Shown: positions 26,332 through 37,703 of the stretch, in pieces
Layout of the letters: each line of letters begins with the position of its first letter
How positions within the stretch are numbered: the stretch's first letter is position 1
Source: Chamaelirium japonicum
Taxonomy: Eukaryota; Streptophyta; Magnoliopsida; Liliales; Melanthiaceae
Direction: 5' to 3'
DNA length: 64,000 nucleotides
NCBI GenBank assembly: GCA_947650365.1
Contig: OX393549.1
Location: 24,931,351 to 24,995,350 of the forward strand
The notes under the pieces: model-generated
Database searches by the model: none
What the model was told of the DNA's origin: nothing
What the model saw: the letters and a program-made list of their open reading frames with translations, nothing else
Position numbers and translations under genes: made by a program

Positions 26332-26613
26332 ACCATGCTGATCACGAACCAAAAACCCCGCACCGGAAGCCAGTGAAGAACCATCAAAAGACCCATCAAA
26401 GTTAAGCTTTCGTTCATCAGGATCCAGAGGATGCCATTTGATGTGAGAGGATCTCCGAAGCCGTGGCGGCGGCTCCCCTTGAGAGACGTCATTCACCCGA
26501 AAAAGGGAGGAAACATCGGAACGGATCTTCCAAAAAGTGAGGTGGGAGCGTGCAACATCATTTTCGGAAATAGCACGATTCCAAGATTTCCAAATGTACC
26601 AAGTCGCAGTCAT
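26230..26613 (-). pseudogene. LINE-type RNase H-like domain fragment (copy 1)
   Basis: A 127-residue open frame begins TATWYIWKSWNRAI, the usual sequence after the zf-RVT domain of plant L1 reverse transcriptase proteins. It continues WHPLDPDERKLNFDGSF and SGAGFLVRDQHGHALP, the first strands of the plant RNase H-like fold with its first catalytic Asp (FDGS). Homology then ends abruptly and the last ~30 residues are unrelated. The rest of RNase H and all of RT are absent. It is nearly identical in duplicon 2 (31795-32190). Its upstream side (higher coordinates) is cut by a LINE poly(A) tail. Confidence 0.75.
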
Positions 26614-26637
26614 CCAGATCGACTTTGGCGAAATTGT

Positions 26638-26876
26638 TTTTTTTTTTTTTTTTGAGAAATCCCTCTCGTGAGATTGAGGGGGGGTTCGGCCTAGACCCCT
26701 ACCGGTCTATTAAAATAAGGAAAGGGTACAACTTATGCCCAAAGGCATAGGGTACACATACTGGAAACCCGACCAAGGCGGTCTATCTAGAAGGCCCGAA
26801 ATGCCCAATTAAAAGCGAAAACACCAAGGTCTCAAGACTCAAAAGCACTCGACCTCTTTAGCTCACGGATCTGATG
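26638..26876 (-). mobile_element. LINE 3' end with poly(A) (copy 1), cut by the duplication border
   Basis: A T-run at 26638-26654 (poly(A) on the minus strand) is followed by about 220 bp matching the 3' tail of the LINE at 32204-34783. The homology stops at the end of the duplicated segment. Confidence 0.8.
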
Positions 26877-27265
26877 TATTGCTAACTTATGATTTTTCAA
26901 TGCTTAGGATCTAAATTTATCAATCGGAGCGTAAATTGTTAAAATATCTAATTAGAACTTGCTTGCAAGCCCAAAATATAAAAAAATTCCAAGGATGAAT
27001 TTTCGGATGCCTATCCAATCGAATCCAAACCAATTTCAAATCCAAAACACACTAACTTATAATTTTTCAATGCTTAGACTCTAAATTTGTCAATCGGAGG
27101 CGAAATTATTAAAATATCTAATTCAAAGTTGCTCGCAAGTCCGAAATTTGAAAAAAATTTAAGTACAAAAAGTCTTGTGCCGATCCGATGATGATCCGAT
27201 CGAATCTAAACCAATTTCAAATCCGAAACATGCTAACTTATGATTTTTCAAAGCTTAGACTCTAT
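26877..27265. repeat. tandem repeat, ~175-bp unit, 2.2 copies
   Basis: The block gctaacttatgatttttcaa recurs at about 26882, 27051 and 27232. Units contain 'caatcggag' and 'ccaatttcaaatcc'. It is unrelated in sequence to the satellite at 1-1735, despite the similar unit length. Confidence 0.8.
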
Positions 27266-28034
27266 ATTATAAGTATAAATTATTTTTTTAACAAATAAAT
27301 ATTAATTGCAGGATGTGCAGCGTTAGAGGGAGAGCACCGTCGTTGGTGCCGAGCAGCGTGGGGTGGTTGAGATAGGGCACACAGCTTTCCTCAGTTTTGG
27401 ATTGTGTAAAACTAATTTTGTAATAAATATATGGTAATTTTTTGGTCTCGTCTATGATTGTCGTGTATTAAATATTGTGGTAATTTGTGGTATTAAATAT
27501 GTGGTAATAAATATTGTGGTAATATTTGATTTAGTCAATTATGATAATTTTTTTATATATTATGGTATTGTTGTAAATTATAGGAATTTAATAAACAAAT
27601 ATTTTTTGTAATTTTTTTTTAAAAAATCTAGTTTTATTACCGACGGATATTATAAATTCCGTCGGTAATAATCTATTAGTTTTTTTTAAAAAAATTCATA
27701 TTTTACCGACGGTATTAATGATTTCGTCGGTAATAAACCTATTTTCGCAGATGGCTGCAATGATTTTCATTAGTAATAATCTAGTATATTACACACGTAT
27801 TTTAGATCAACTGTCGGTGATAATTAAGAATATTACCGACGGACAAAATATTTCTGTCGGCATTAATGTTTAATACCGACAAAAATATTATGTCCGTCGC
27901 CGGTTTTTTCCGATGCTTTTTTTCCCGGCAGCCTAGTGACGGAAATATATTCCGTCGGGAAAGATTATTACCGACGGAAATACAATTTTACTGACGGATA
28001 TATTCCGTCGGTAAAGACCTGTTTTTTTGTAGTG
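27266..28034. mobile_element. 3' part of a CACTA element
   Basis: The segment ends ggtaaagacctg...ttgtagtg, so on the minus strand it starts cactacaaaaaaacaggtc, a CACTA terminus. Subterminal repeats 'accgacgga' / 'tccgtcggtaa' occur in both orientations from about 27640 to 28020, as is usual for the superfamily. No left terminus or transposase was found, so it is truncated or the left limit is misplaced. Confidence 0.65.
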
Positions 28035-28035
28035 T

Positions 28036-28558
28036 CTTTTAAAGAATCCCTATTCATATAGTAGATTATGAGAGAAGTCCAAGTAGGGTCCACTTAAGTT
28101 AACAATGTCAACTACAATATAGGGGGTACATCTATTAATCAAACGAGTGACTTTAACATCCGTACGTTTGTGAACAAAATATAAAGAGTCTCATAGTTAG
28201 GAGGGCTCCCGGTATTATGGGATCATTATTCATATAGTAGATTACGAAAGGAGTCCAAGTGATGCCTACTCAAGTTGAAAAGGTCGACTACATTATAGGG
28301 GGTATATCTATATATCAAAGGGGTAACTTTAACATCTGCATCTTTGTAGCCAAAATATAAAGAGTCCTATAGATAAGTGGAGTCACACTATTGTGAGATC
28401 CTTATTCATGTAGGTTACAAGAGGAGTCCAAGTAGGGCCTACTCTAATTAATGAGGTCGACGATATTAATAGGGGTACGTCTATGTATCAAATGAGTGAG
28501 TTTAATACCAATATCTGTGTAGCCAAAATATAAAGAGTACCATAGCTAGAAAGGGTCC
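28036..28558 (-). repeat. satellite-like array, three units, minus orientation
   Basis: aaaatataaagagt occurs at about 28179, 28353 and 28526 (period ~173). Each unit also holds 'gagtccaagta' and a 'tttaacatc' block. It is the same satellite as 1-1735, on the opposite strand to the main part of that array. It abuts the left edge of duplicon 2. Confidence 0.88.
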
Positions 28559-28847
28559 CAGCCGTTGTTTAACGTGGGAGGATATTATGGATATTTATGG
28601 TATTTTTTTAAAAATCGTTATCCAAAACGGTTAAGATCGGATCATTTGCAAGTGGACAGAGGATGAGCCTTCATGCAATAGTCATTCCGGTGGACTTACT
28701 GTAAATATGAACTTAAAACGGGGCTAAATGTTATACACGCTCTGTTTTTTGGACCTAACCCGACCAAAGTCAGGCCCGACTCGACTCTTTCTTGTCAATG
28801 GATCAGACCCGGGCTTAGTGATTTTCGGCCCGACTCGTTTAACTATC

Positions 28848-28950
<103 letters not shown>

Positions 28951-29206
28951 CTTGTAATAATAAAATGTTGTCTCACTTGTCTTGGTCACTCGTCCAATAC
29001 ATTATCTTGTCATCTGGTGACATCTCACTCAACTGCGAAGCAACCTTTGTTTACATGGGGAAAATCCCATTCTTAATCCCTTAACCCTCTCGGGATTAAG
29101 TAACCCAAACCCAAATGATGAGAGGTGGGTGCAGAGGGTCAGCTGATCTGATTACACCATTAAACTTGAAATTTGGCTTCATTCACCGGGCCCACAGTCC
29201 CTTGTG

Positions 29207-29796
29207 TAGGGCTGCAACTTGAGCGGGTTGAGGGGTCAACCAATGCCTAAGCCAAAAGATTGAATCTGCTACCCAAGCATAACCCAACCCAAGGTCAGAT
29301 TGAACTTCCTTAGCCCAAGCCCAACCCATCGGGTTGGCCGGGTTGATCGGGCTATGCCAGTTTTAACATAGTAGATGAGAAATAATCAATATATACCAAT
29401 TCTTTTGCGATAATACAATACATAAAACAATTCTTTGTATTCTTATATAGGTGATGGTCCAGTTGGATGGATAAAAACCAATCTAATAATGGTCATTAGA
29501 AGCAGGATAAATATCTATCAAAGTTCCATCACCTGTCTCAATTTGTATTCAACGGATGATCCAACAGATGAATTCTGATAGAACCTATTCAATATTATAT
29601 TATATTAATTATTATTCACTAAATGGTCAGGTTTCAAGTTGGGCTGGGTTTCCAGAAGCCTCTGCCCAAGCCCAACCTGAATTGAGGTCGGGTTGGGATA
29701 TTCCAACCCAAGCCCAATCCATACAAATAAAATGCGAACCCAAGTCAGTCCAAATTCGGGTTGGGCTCGGATAGGCCCGCCCAAGTTGCAGCCCTA
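29207..29796. mobile_element. hAT-type MITE, TIR TAGGGCTGCAAC (copy 2)
   Basis: 590 bp with ends tagggctgcaac and gttgcagcccta and a perfect 8-bp duplication cccttgtg (29199-29206, 29797-29804). Orthologous to 20821-21419. Confidence 0.92.
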
Positions 29797-30031
29797 CCCT
29801 TGTGACCCTGAGTGGACTCATCATAGGTTCGCTGACAAGGCTGTTGGTACTCGTTGGCACAATGAAGGTGGATAGGCCCGGACCCTGGCCGGACCCTCTA
29901 AGGGCTGGGCTGGGGCTCTTTGTTTTTAGGCCCAAGCCTGGGATCGGCCCACCTATATATATAAGGGCTGGGGTCGGACTTATATAGGGCCTGGCACGTT
30001 GACAGCCCTACATCTGAGGGACGGTTTAGGC

Positions 30032-30520
30032 TAGGGGTGGCAATGGGTCTTGTCGGGTCGGGTTCGTGTCATGTCTATTTTCGGGTCGTGTCCAAAATCC
30101 CTAGATCCAGATCCGACCCGTTTAACTAATTGTGTCCAGATCCTAAACCCGTACCGACCCGTTTATAAACGGATAGATCCGATAAGACCCAGTAGACCCA
30201 TTTACCACACGGGTTTATTCAGTTGACCCGATCCGACCCAATCTGATTCGACCCAACCTAACCCGATAGACCCACTGATACTATATATTACAGTATCGGA
30301 TTGCGGATAGACCCGACCCGACCCGACCCGACCCGACCCGTTGAATTTTAAACGGGTCTTCTCGGGTCTACCATGTCCAGACCCTAAACCCGGACCCGAC
30401 CCGTTTATTAAACGGGTCTATCGTGTCGACCCGTTTACGACCCGAACCCGTTTAGCCCTGACCCTGACCCGCTAACTTCATGTCGGGTCTGCCGTGTCTG
30501 GTCCGAAATTGCCAGCCCTA
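30032..30520. mobile_element. intact hAT MITE of the TAGGGGTGGCAAT family
   Basis: 489 bp from taggggtggcaat to attgccagcccta, flanked by the perfect octamer gtttaggc (30024-30031, 30521-30528). It is the reference copy for the family in this window; the partner at 21664 is truncated. Confidence 0.95.
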
Positions 30521-30860
30521 GTTTAGGCGTACATGGACCCCTACTAGCTATTAATTCGATGCAAGTTGGGAATCGATCCAAGATCTCGGGTACCAATCTC
30601 CAGAGACTTTACCAACTCACCTAGCTGGCACTTGCATTGTATTCGTTTACTCCAAGACCGTATTTGTGCCGGACCGTATTTGTTCTGAACGGGGGGTGTT
30701 CGTTGAATCGTTGGTTTTGAAATAGAGAAATGACCCGTACGTTAAGTGATGGTTCCTGATTCGTCACAGCTGTCGAATGGCAGGCAACCCGGCAGGTGAA
30801 TGACACTCACTCCAAACCGATGGCTGTAGATTAATAAGTCCAGCCACCTTACGTTACAGG

Positions 30861-31331
30861 TATGGCTGGCAATGTCCGACCCGACACGGCAGACCCGACA
30901 CAAAGTTAGCGGGTCTGGGTCAGGGCTAAACGGGTTCGGGTCGTAAACGAGTCGACACGATAGACCCGTTTAATAAACGGGTCAGGTCTGAGTTTAGGGT
31001 CTGGACAAGGTAGAACCGAGAAGACCCGTTTAAAATTCTCCGGTTCGTGTCAGGTCGGGTCTACCTGCAATCCAATACTACAATATATAGTATCAGCGGA
31101 TCTATCGGGTAATGCCGGGTTAAGTCGGATCGGGTCGGATCGGGTCAACTAAATAAACCCGTGTGGTAAACGGGTCTTATCGGGTCTACCCGTTTATAAA
31201 TGGGTCGGGTGCGGATTTAGAATCTAGCCACGATTAGTTAAACGTGTCGGGTCTGGGTCTAGGGGTTTTGGACATGATCCGAAACTAAACACAACCCGAA
31301 CCCGACCCGACCCGACCCATTGCCACCCCTA
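30861..31331. mobile_element. hAT MITE of the TAGGGGTGGCAAT family (copy 2 of a shared insertion)
   Basis: From tatggctggcaatgtc to attgccaccccta, flanked by gttacagg (30853-30860) and ggtacagg (31332-31339). Same insertion as 22856-23323. Confidence 0.88.
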
Positions 31332-31794
31332 GGTACAGGACAGCCAAATATTTCCGCACGGTTGTTCTAGCCAGCCAAACGAATTTGGGTGATTCTTATA
31401 GGCAACCACACATTCACTAATTGAAGGCTGATTCAACATCAAAAAAAAAATTTGGTAGCAATGAAAACACTAATATTTCAGAACAATGTCATACAACAGT
31501 TACATCTGGCATAAAAAAACAGGGATTCATATTTGGTGTCGGAGAATTGTGTGCTAAACCCTAAACCCTAAATTAGCACTGAACTGTCAACAGGTTATCT
31601 CTAAGCCTTTGTTTCGTAGCAAGAAAGTTTTAACTATAGAAGGGGCAAAGGAATGCTAAACAAGGGAATAGGATTCCTCTCGGTGACGAGAGGAATGTGT
31701 TGATAGTCACTTTCCCTTTCCTTAGAAAAACTTTTCCGGCTTCCAAACTCACACATTAGGGCTCATGTGAGGGAATCCTGTTACTTTCCCCACC

Positions 31795-32190
31795 TTAATG
31801 AAACTTTCCATATACCAAACGAGGCCAAAAGGTAAGTGAAAGTATGCAAAATAAGCGAGTCAGTTGACACATCCCAAAACATATGGGAAGAGCGTGACCA
31901 TGCTGATCACGAACCAAAAACCCCGCACCGGAAGCCAGTGAAGAACCATCAAAAGACCCATCAAAGTTAAGCTTTAGTTCATCAGGATCCGGAGGATGCC
32001 ATTTGATGTGAGAGGATCTCCGAAGCCGTGGCGGCGGCTCCCCTTGAGAGACGTCATTCACCCGAAAAAGGGCGGAAACATTGGAAAGGATCTTCCAAAA
32101 AGTGAGGTGGGAGCGTGCAACATCATTTTCGGAAATAGCACGATTCCAAGATTTCCAAATGTACCAAGTCGCAGTCATCCAAATCGACAT
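31795..32190 (-). pseudogene. LINE-type RNase H-like domain fragment (copy 2)
   Basis: 131-residue open frame (MSIWMTATWYIWKSWNRAIS at its start) nearly identical to the copy-1 fragment at 26230-26613. It has the same first RNase H strands and the same abrupt loss of homology after CFGMCQ. The frame stays open in both duplicons, though it is clearly truncated relative to plant L1 proteins. The LINE poly(A) tail lies just upstream of it on the minus strand. Confidence 0.7.
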
Positions 32191-32203
32191 TGGCGAAATT
32201 GTT

Positions 32204-34783
32204 TTTTTTTTTTTTGAGAAATCCCTCTCTTGAGATTGAGGGGGGGTTCGGCCTAGACCCCTACCGGTCTATTAAAATAAGGAAAGGGTACAACTTATGC
32301 CCAAAGGCACAGGGTACACATACTGGAAACCCGACCAAGGCGGTCTATCTAGAAGGCCCGAAATGCCCAATTAAAAGCAAAAACACCAAGGTCTGAAGAC
32401 TCTAAAGCACTCGACCTCTCTAACTCACGGATCTGATGCAGAAAGGACTTCGAACTCCCTCCTTCGATAAAGAACCCCATAGCTGAAGTTAAATCAAGAA
32501 GTGTATTGTCCTCTATCGAATTCAGAGATAGGATCGACGACACACCGTCGAACATTGATAATTGATCCCGAAGCTTTGGAATCAGAGAATCTCCATGCTT
32601 CGGAAGAGGAGGGCGATTGCGCGCGCTTGATTCAAGATCCCGAGATTTGGCTCGAAGAGCAGCTCTAACTTTGATCGGATGTGTCCTAAGGTTTGCCAGG
32701 CGAGGGCTGTGACGTGGCTCTAGCACTACCCTTGCAGGGATTCTACCGCTCACAACATCCTTGCTAACAGTCTGCAAAACATCGGCCACTGCTGCAATGA
32801 CAACAGTCTGATCCCCTAGTGAAACCTCATCCTCACCTGCCTCCAGAACATCAGAAACAATCAACCCCAACACCTACTCCACCAACAACACTTCCAACAA
32901 AGCCTACAGTACCAACACCGACATTACCCAAATCCTAGGCTACACTTGTAGCACTAACAACATCACTCCCAGCAATTGCTTCAACCAGTCCTAAGTTTTC
33001 TACCCCATGGACTGCGGCCTCTCCAACAACTCCATGGGCTGCAGCAACACCCTCCAAATCACCCCTCATTGCACCACCGGAGCTCACTATAGCAGCACCA
33101 AATTCTGCATCAACATAGACAGAACCAAGGATTGCATTACCACCAACATTGCCAACCCAGTGGACTGTATCATCACCAACCACATTCTCATCTTGGCTCC
33201 CCAAAATTTTGAATCGAAACCCACTCCCACGACACTGATCACTGATAGATGAGGAAGTTTTATCCTTATTCTTGCTAGCCACGAAACTCCATTGATTTTA
33301 GTCCTGTTTAGCATGCAATGTGGAAGAATGAGCCCCAACCCTTCTCCACACGAAAACCCATATTTTTCCCGGTCGGTCTCCAAACTAAAATTTTTCACTT
33401 GTTTGAAATCTTTGGATGAACCACACTATCGTCTTCACTATGATAAAAGGACTGGCAGCCTCTACACCGAGAGGGTTTCCAATTATAAAGAACCGGCTGA
33501 ACTGAGAGTAGATTCCCCTTGCAATCTCTAGCTTCCACCTCCAAAGGAAAAGTTGCATCAATACTAATCTCAACACAAAATCTAGCATAACTAGTCCTAG
33601 ACAAATCAGTGGTTGCTTGATCCATATAAAGCAGTGTACCAATGGTGCTGCCCATCATGCTCAAGAGTTCTTCAAACCACAGGTCAACAAGAAGGTTTGG
33701 AAAGCAGACCCAGATGGGAATGTGGGTTAATAGATCCCGCTCACAAATTCATTCCTTTGGTCCATTTCTTAAGCACCAAAAAGGTCTGCCAGCGATGTGC
33801 CAAGACCCTCCTTCCAAAACCCTGAGAAAGCCTCTTCGAGTCAAAATCGAAATAAAAAGATACCTTTCTCTCTAGAGAAGATCTCCAAACTCCCTTTCAA
33901 CTGCCATAAAATGCTTAGCCTCGACTTAAGATGCTGATAGTAAGGTCTTCTGCCCAAAACAAACCCAACCAACGTTAGATCCCATAGCCTTTTATCATTT
34001 TCCACTTCCTCCAAAGGGCAAATAGCAACCATTTTATCCCCAATCAATGTTGGTGGAATATATAGGAGCACCGAGCTCCTAAGAGGCTTTACTCCAGCAG
34101 GTTTAACAGCTAGAGATGAACCCAAATGGTCCCCCTAATGTCCCAGGCTTGAATGCAAAACATTGGACTCAATCCCAGTATTGCTAGCCTTCTCAGCCAT
34201 TTTCGCATACACCTGGTCTGCACTGTGGAACACTGCTTCAGCATAAGAATTACAGACTCAGGTTCCAACAATCTCACCTCTAGGAGTAAAACGGGGGCTA
34301 TGAGGGGTAAAATGGGGGGGGAGCACTCTGTTCACCCAACTCCACCTGATCATTCCTATCCACCTGAATGAGAGAAGGCTCATCAGATTGGGCAGTATCT
34401 ATGTCTCCCCTCATTGCAGCCAGTATTCGCACCTCCTGATGACCAACAGTGGAGGCTTGAATCTCGTTCCCGGAATGGACTACTGCTTCAGCACAGGGAA
34501 CTAGATCAAATCTGGAACCCGATCCACCAGACCTGTGATCCACACCTCTTTGGCTACAAACTGAAGAAGAACCCGCACCTCCTCCCCTACGACCATGAGG
34601 AGAAGAAGAACCACCAGCACCTCCTCTTCCCCTCGAGAGAGGTTTACTAGAGCCCGTCTCGAAGAAATCTTTGAAGGTTAGAGCTCAGGGAGGATGGAAA
34701 GACTCCTCAAACACTAGCCGGTCCTCACCCTTAATAAGCCCTAGATCCAGGCCGCCACCACGAGAGGAAGAAGGACGCGCCAT
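32204..34783 (-). pseudogene. LINE ORF1 (DUF4283 protein) relic with 3' tail and poly(A)
   Basis: Minus strand. The most upstream plausible start is ATG at 34783-34781 (MARPSSSRGGG). The DUF4283 core is at 34125-33841: TLVGFVLGRRPYYQHLKSRL and FSREKGIFLFRF. It continues after frame breaks at 33664-33395 with LLYMDQATTDLSRTSYARFC and PVLYNWKPSRCRGC, the second half of DUF4283 and a zinc-knuckle relic. A last open frame, 32873-32349 (174 residues), is polar with no recognised domain and ends FNWAFRAF-stop. A tail of about 130 bp and a T-run at 32202-32215 (poly(A) on the minus strand) follow. ORF1 of plant L1 elements is an RNA-binding chaperone; ORF2 (endonuclease/RT) should lie before the tail and is absent. 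Frameshifts and stops make it non-functional. Confidence 0.75.
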
Positions 34784-35312
34784 GAAAGGGATCCCCTTGT
34801 TGGATTTCTCTCAGGAGCTCTTTGTTTCCTCTGTTATCACTCCACCAAAATTATCAACGTGTGTTAGGTCTCCTTATGTTGTCATTCATTTTTAGTGACT
34901 TAAAGAAACCAACTTTACCGTTGTAGTGAGTAGCTATAAGCTAAAACCGGGAGGATAGAATTAAGTTTGGCTCAATTGCGATAAAAAGTATTATTGCAGT
35001 CAAAACCACTACTATCATCCTTTTCCACCATACTCAGTCATGGAAGGTACATTTTTAAACCCTTTGGAAAAAGACTTTGCTCGGGTAATTAAGGTTTGGG
35101 TGCATGACTAGCTAACACACACATCATTTAGTTTTGTTCGATTTTTTTTTTATTTTAGGACTTACATGCATGTTCATTTCGGTTTAATTGTTAAAGGTGT
35201 ATGGGCATTTATTTTAGACCAGAAATGACAACATGGGCATGTTAGACTTTTATGTTTTACCTCGATCGAAACAAGGGCTAAAGCTCTACACATAGTGTAT
35301 GTTAAGTAGGTT

Positions 35313-35690
35313 AGTCATGCACACGACTGTGGCTTAGTCTAGAGGTAGGTAAAGGCCCTCTCTGTGAGACCAAAGTCGTGTGCACGACTTCAAAGTCATG
35401 CACACCACTTTGCTTTAGAACATTTTTCTCAAATATGTGTGCTAGTTGACTAATACTCATGTACACGACTTCTACAAGTTGTGCGCATGATCCTAGTCGG
35501 CCACATACTATTTGATGTCCACCTTAGCTCCCATATGGGACGGTCCTATAGCACGACGACACGTTAGAAAGTCGTGCGCGCGAATTTAAAGTCGTGCGCA
35601 CGATCAAGTCTAGAACATACTGAAAAGGTTAAATCGGTAGGCTTAACCAATCCACTTGTTACACATGTAGGTCGTGTGCACAACATGGCT
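35313..35690 (+). promoter_or_regulatory. cluster of GTCGTGCGCACGAC-type palindromes in the 5' LTR
   Basis: Variants include agtcatgcacacgact (35313), aagtcgtgtgcacgactt (35373), acttctacaagttgtgcgca (35466) and aaagtcgtgcgcacgat (35588). They lie 70-450 bp upstream of the TATA box. The 3' LTR has a parallel cluster at 44350-44725. A role as a repeated transcription-factor site is inference. Confidence 0.5.
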
Positions 35691-35758
35691 AAGAAAGCCC
35701 CTTAAAGATAAGGGCTAATCTCTAGGTCTTAGCCATCAACCTAAGGGCTCTCTTGGGG

Positions 35759-35767
35759 TATAAATAG
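35759..35767 (+). promoter_or_regulatory. TATA box of the 5' LTR
   Basis: tataaatag lies in a conserved context and matches 44801-44809 in the 3' LTR. Confidence 0.65.
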
Positions 35768-35977
35768 CCCACCCCTATATACTTCAGCTACTAATGAGTT
35801 TATTGGATTCAGAGAAGAATTAGAATAGGGCATTAAGATTTAAGAAGTTCTAGCTTGGACTTTATTACCTCTTCTTATCCTTTTCTCCTCTCTTCATCCT
35901 CCTATCCTAGTTCAAAACTATGGAGGTTGGACTCATGCTTTGTATGGTCTCTTGAGTGTCTTCCAATACCTTGAGAT

Positions 35978-36584
35978 TGTGGGGGAAATTTTCGTACCGC
36001 CTTGATCGGGAACCCCGCCCCACAGCCTTGATTGAATGTGGATGGTTTGTAGAGTTAGAGATTAAAGAGTAGGTAAAGAGAAAGAAGACAAGTAGAGTTG
36101 TTGTTGAAGTTTGGTCTTACGACCTACGTCTCCAGACGAGAGGTGCCACCTGGTTTTCACTATAATGAATATATAGGTGGGGGAGTGTTCTCTCGACAGG
36201 CCAAGAGAAGCTTTTTACAGTGGGGGTTGCACGGAGCAACAAGAAAAGAACAAGGAGGAAAGAAGCAAGCTCTAGCTCTGGCTTTAGGATCCTCTCTTCC
36301 TCTGATTGAATAACCAACCCCTTTTCTGACTGTCATAGGGGTCCTTTTATAGTATAAGCATGTGCCCGATATGGTAGTGATGATGTGGCGGTGATGACGT
36401 GGCACTTATTATGGGCCTCCTTGTTGGGCTCTTATTGGGCCGTTGTTCGGGCCCAATAAAGGGGGAGGGCTTGATTTACAGGCCCTGCAGAGTGGGCCCA
36501 TAAGCCTGGGCGGGCTTACCTACTTGAGTCGTTGTGCGAGCCTATGCGGCTCTGATCCGGTCTAGTATAATTTTTGCACCCATA
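35978..36584 (+). mobile_element. insertion in the 5' LTR, probably a solo LTR
   Basis: The 3' LTR reads across this site. The 607-bp insert is flanked by gagat (35973-35977 and 36585-36589). It starts tgtgggggaaat and ends gcacccata, so TG...TA with short inverted ends (TGTGGG/CCCATA). A 'cttttatagtataagc' TATA-like motif lies near 36352. Five-base duplication and LTR-like ends suggest a solo LTR of another family; no matching full element is present here. Confidence 0.6.
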
Positions 36585-37402
36585 GAGATCATACAAAGAA
36601 AAGAGGTCAAGGTTTAGTAAGGGATCTATGGTGTTATCTAACACCTAGATCTTGATATACTCTTTGGGGGTGTTTGTAGCTTGAACCTCTTAAGTAAACT
36701 AGACATAGAGGCATGTATCGAAGTTCTTGAAAAAGATCTAGGTCACCCTCTACCTTAGCATACCACTCAGGTTCAAGTGTTTTATTTCCACGTTATTTCT
36801 TCCCACATCACATTGCACACCCCGAGTGTGTTCCCACCACCATGTGAAAGGTTCTTGCGAGAGCGCTCCGTGACGCCATTCACGTCGAGCACCCATAGTG
36901 ACGCCGCTCGCTTTGGGGACCTCTTTTGGAGTAGAAGCAAGTGGAGAAGAGGAGCGAAGAAGCAAGTGCAAGAGTCAGCTCGATTCAGCACCTATGAAGT
37001 GAGAGCGTCATCTTTACTTCACCGAAGGCACGGGTCATGGACCTAAGGGGCTAAGGAGTAATCTCTGTGTAGTCACTTTAATTAGCTTACTTGTAACTTT
37101 GTTTGCTATTTCATTAGGAAAGCTAGACCCCTCTGTGTGAAGGGTCTTGGCCCGGTTTTGACCGGAGAATGGTTTTCACCCCTGTAAAGGGTTTCCACCT
37201 ATAAAATTGCTTGTGTTTGATCTTTAGTGTCATTTCTCGTTGATCACAACTCGTTACTTCTGCTAGCTTTAGCTTGTGCAATCTAACCTGTGCTTGCATC
37301 TGCCTATTGTGGAGCACACCAACTAACTTCGTCTAGTTGGTCATATAGTGCACAGTGCTTAGCTAGCCAAGCATAGCTTAGCTAAGTGTTTTAATATTTT
37401 CA

Positions 37403-37416
37403 ATTGGTATCAGAGC
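37403..37416 (+). other. primer-binding site
   Basis: attggtatcagagc immediately follows the 5' LTR and is complementary to the 3' end of initiator Met-tRNA, as usual for Copia elements. Confidence 0.92.
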
Positions 37417-37703
37417 AGGTTTCTCTTGTTGGAGCTAATACTCCTGGAGTAGGATCCGTTTTAGATTGCCAAATCTTTTGCATGTGATCACGTGTATTTG
37501 TTCACAAGTTGTCTGGTGTGTGTGCTTGTGGCCTTTTTTAGGGTTTTTTGCGAAGCCTTCGTTTATTTTGCTTCAAGTGGGACCCTCTTTAGGGCTTTTT
37601 GCTTTGTTTAGCTTTGGTCCTTGCTTTTAGGACCTGTTTAGCTTTCTTGATCTTTTTTTTTTTGAGTATCCCAATGATTTGTCTCTAACACTTCCTTGAC
37701 GTG

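Larger units (their letters stand above)
20133..26876. repeat. segmental duplication, copy 1 (6.7 kb)
   Basis: Homology to 28561-32438 starts at gccgttgtttaa and ends at ggatctgatg, in direct orientation with the same order of elements. This copy is longer mainly because of a hAT MITE (22118-22607), a Copia pol fragment (23375-25332) and a 480-bp tandem duplication (25370-26331), all absent from copy 2. Confidence 0.92.
34862..37402 (+). repeat. 5' LTR of the second element
   Basis: From tgttaggtctcc to atattttca; 2541 bp including the solo-LTR-like insertion at 35978-36584. It contains the TATA box at 35759 and a cluster of gtcgtgcgcacgac palindromes at 35313-35690. Confidence 0.93.
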
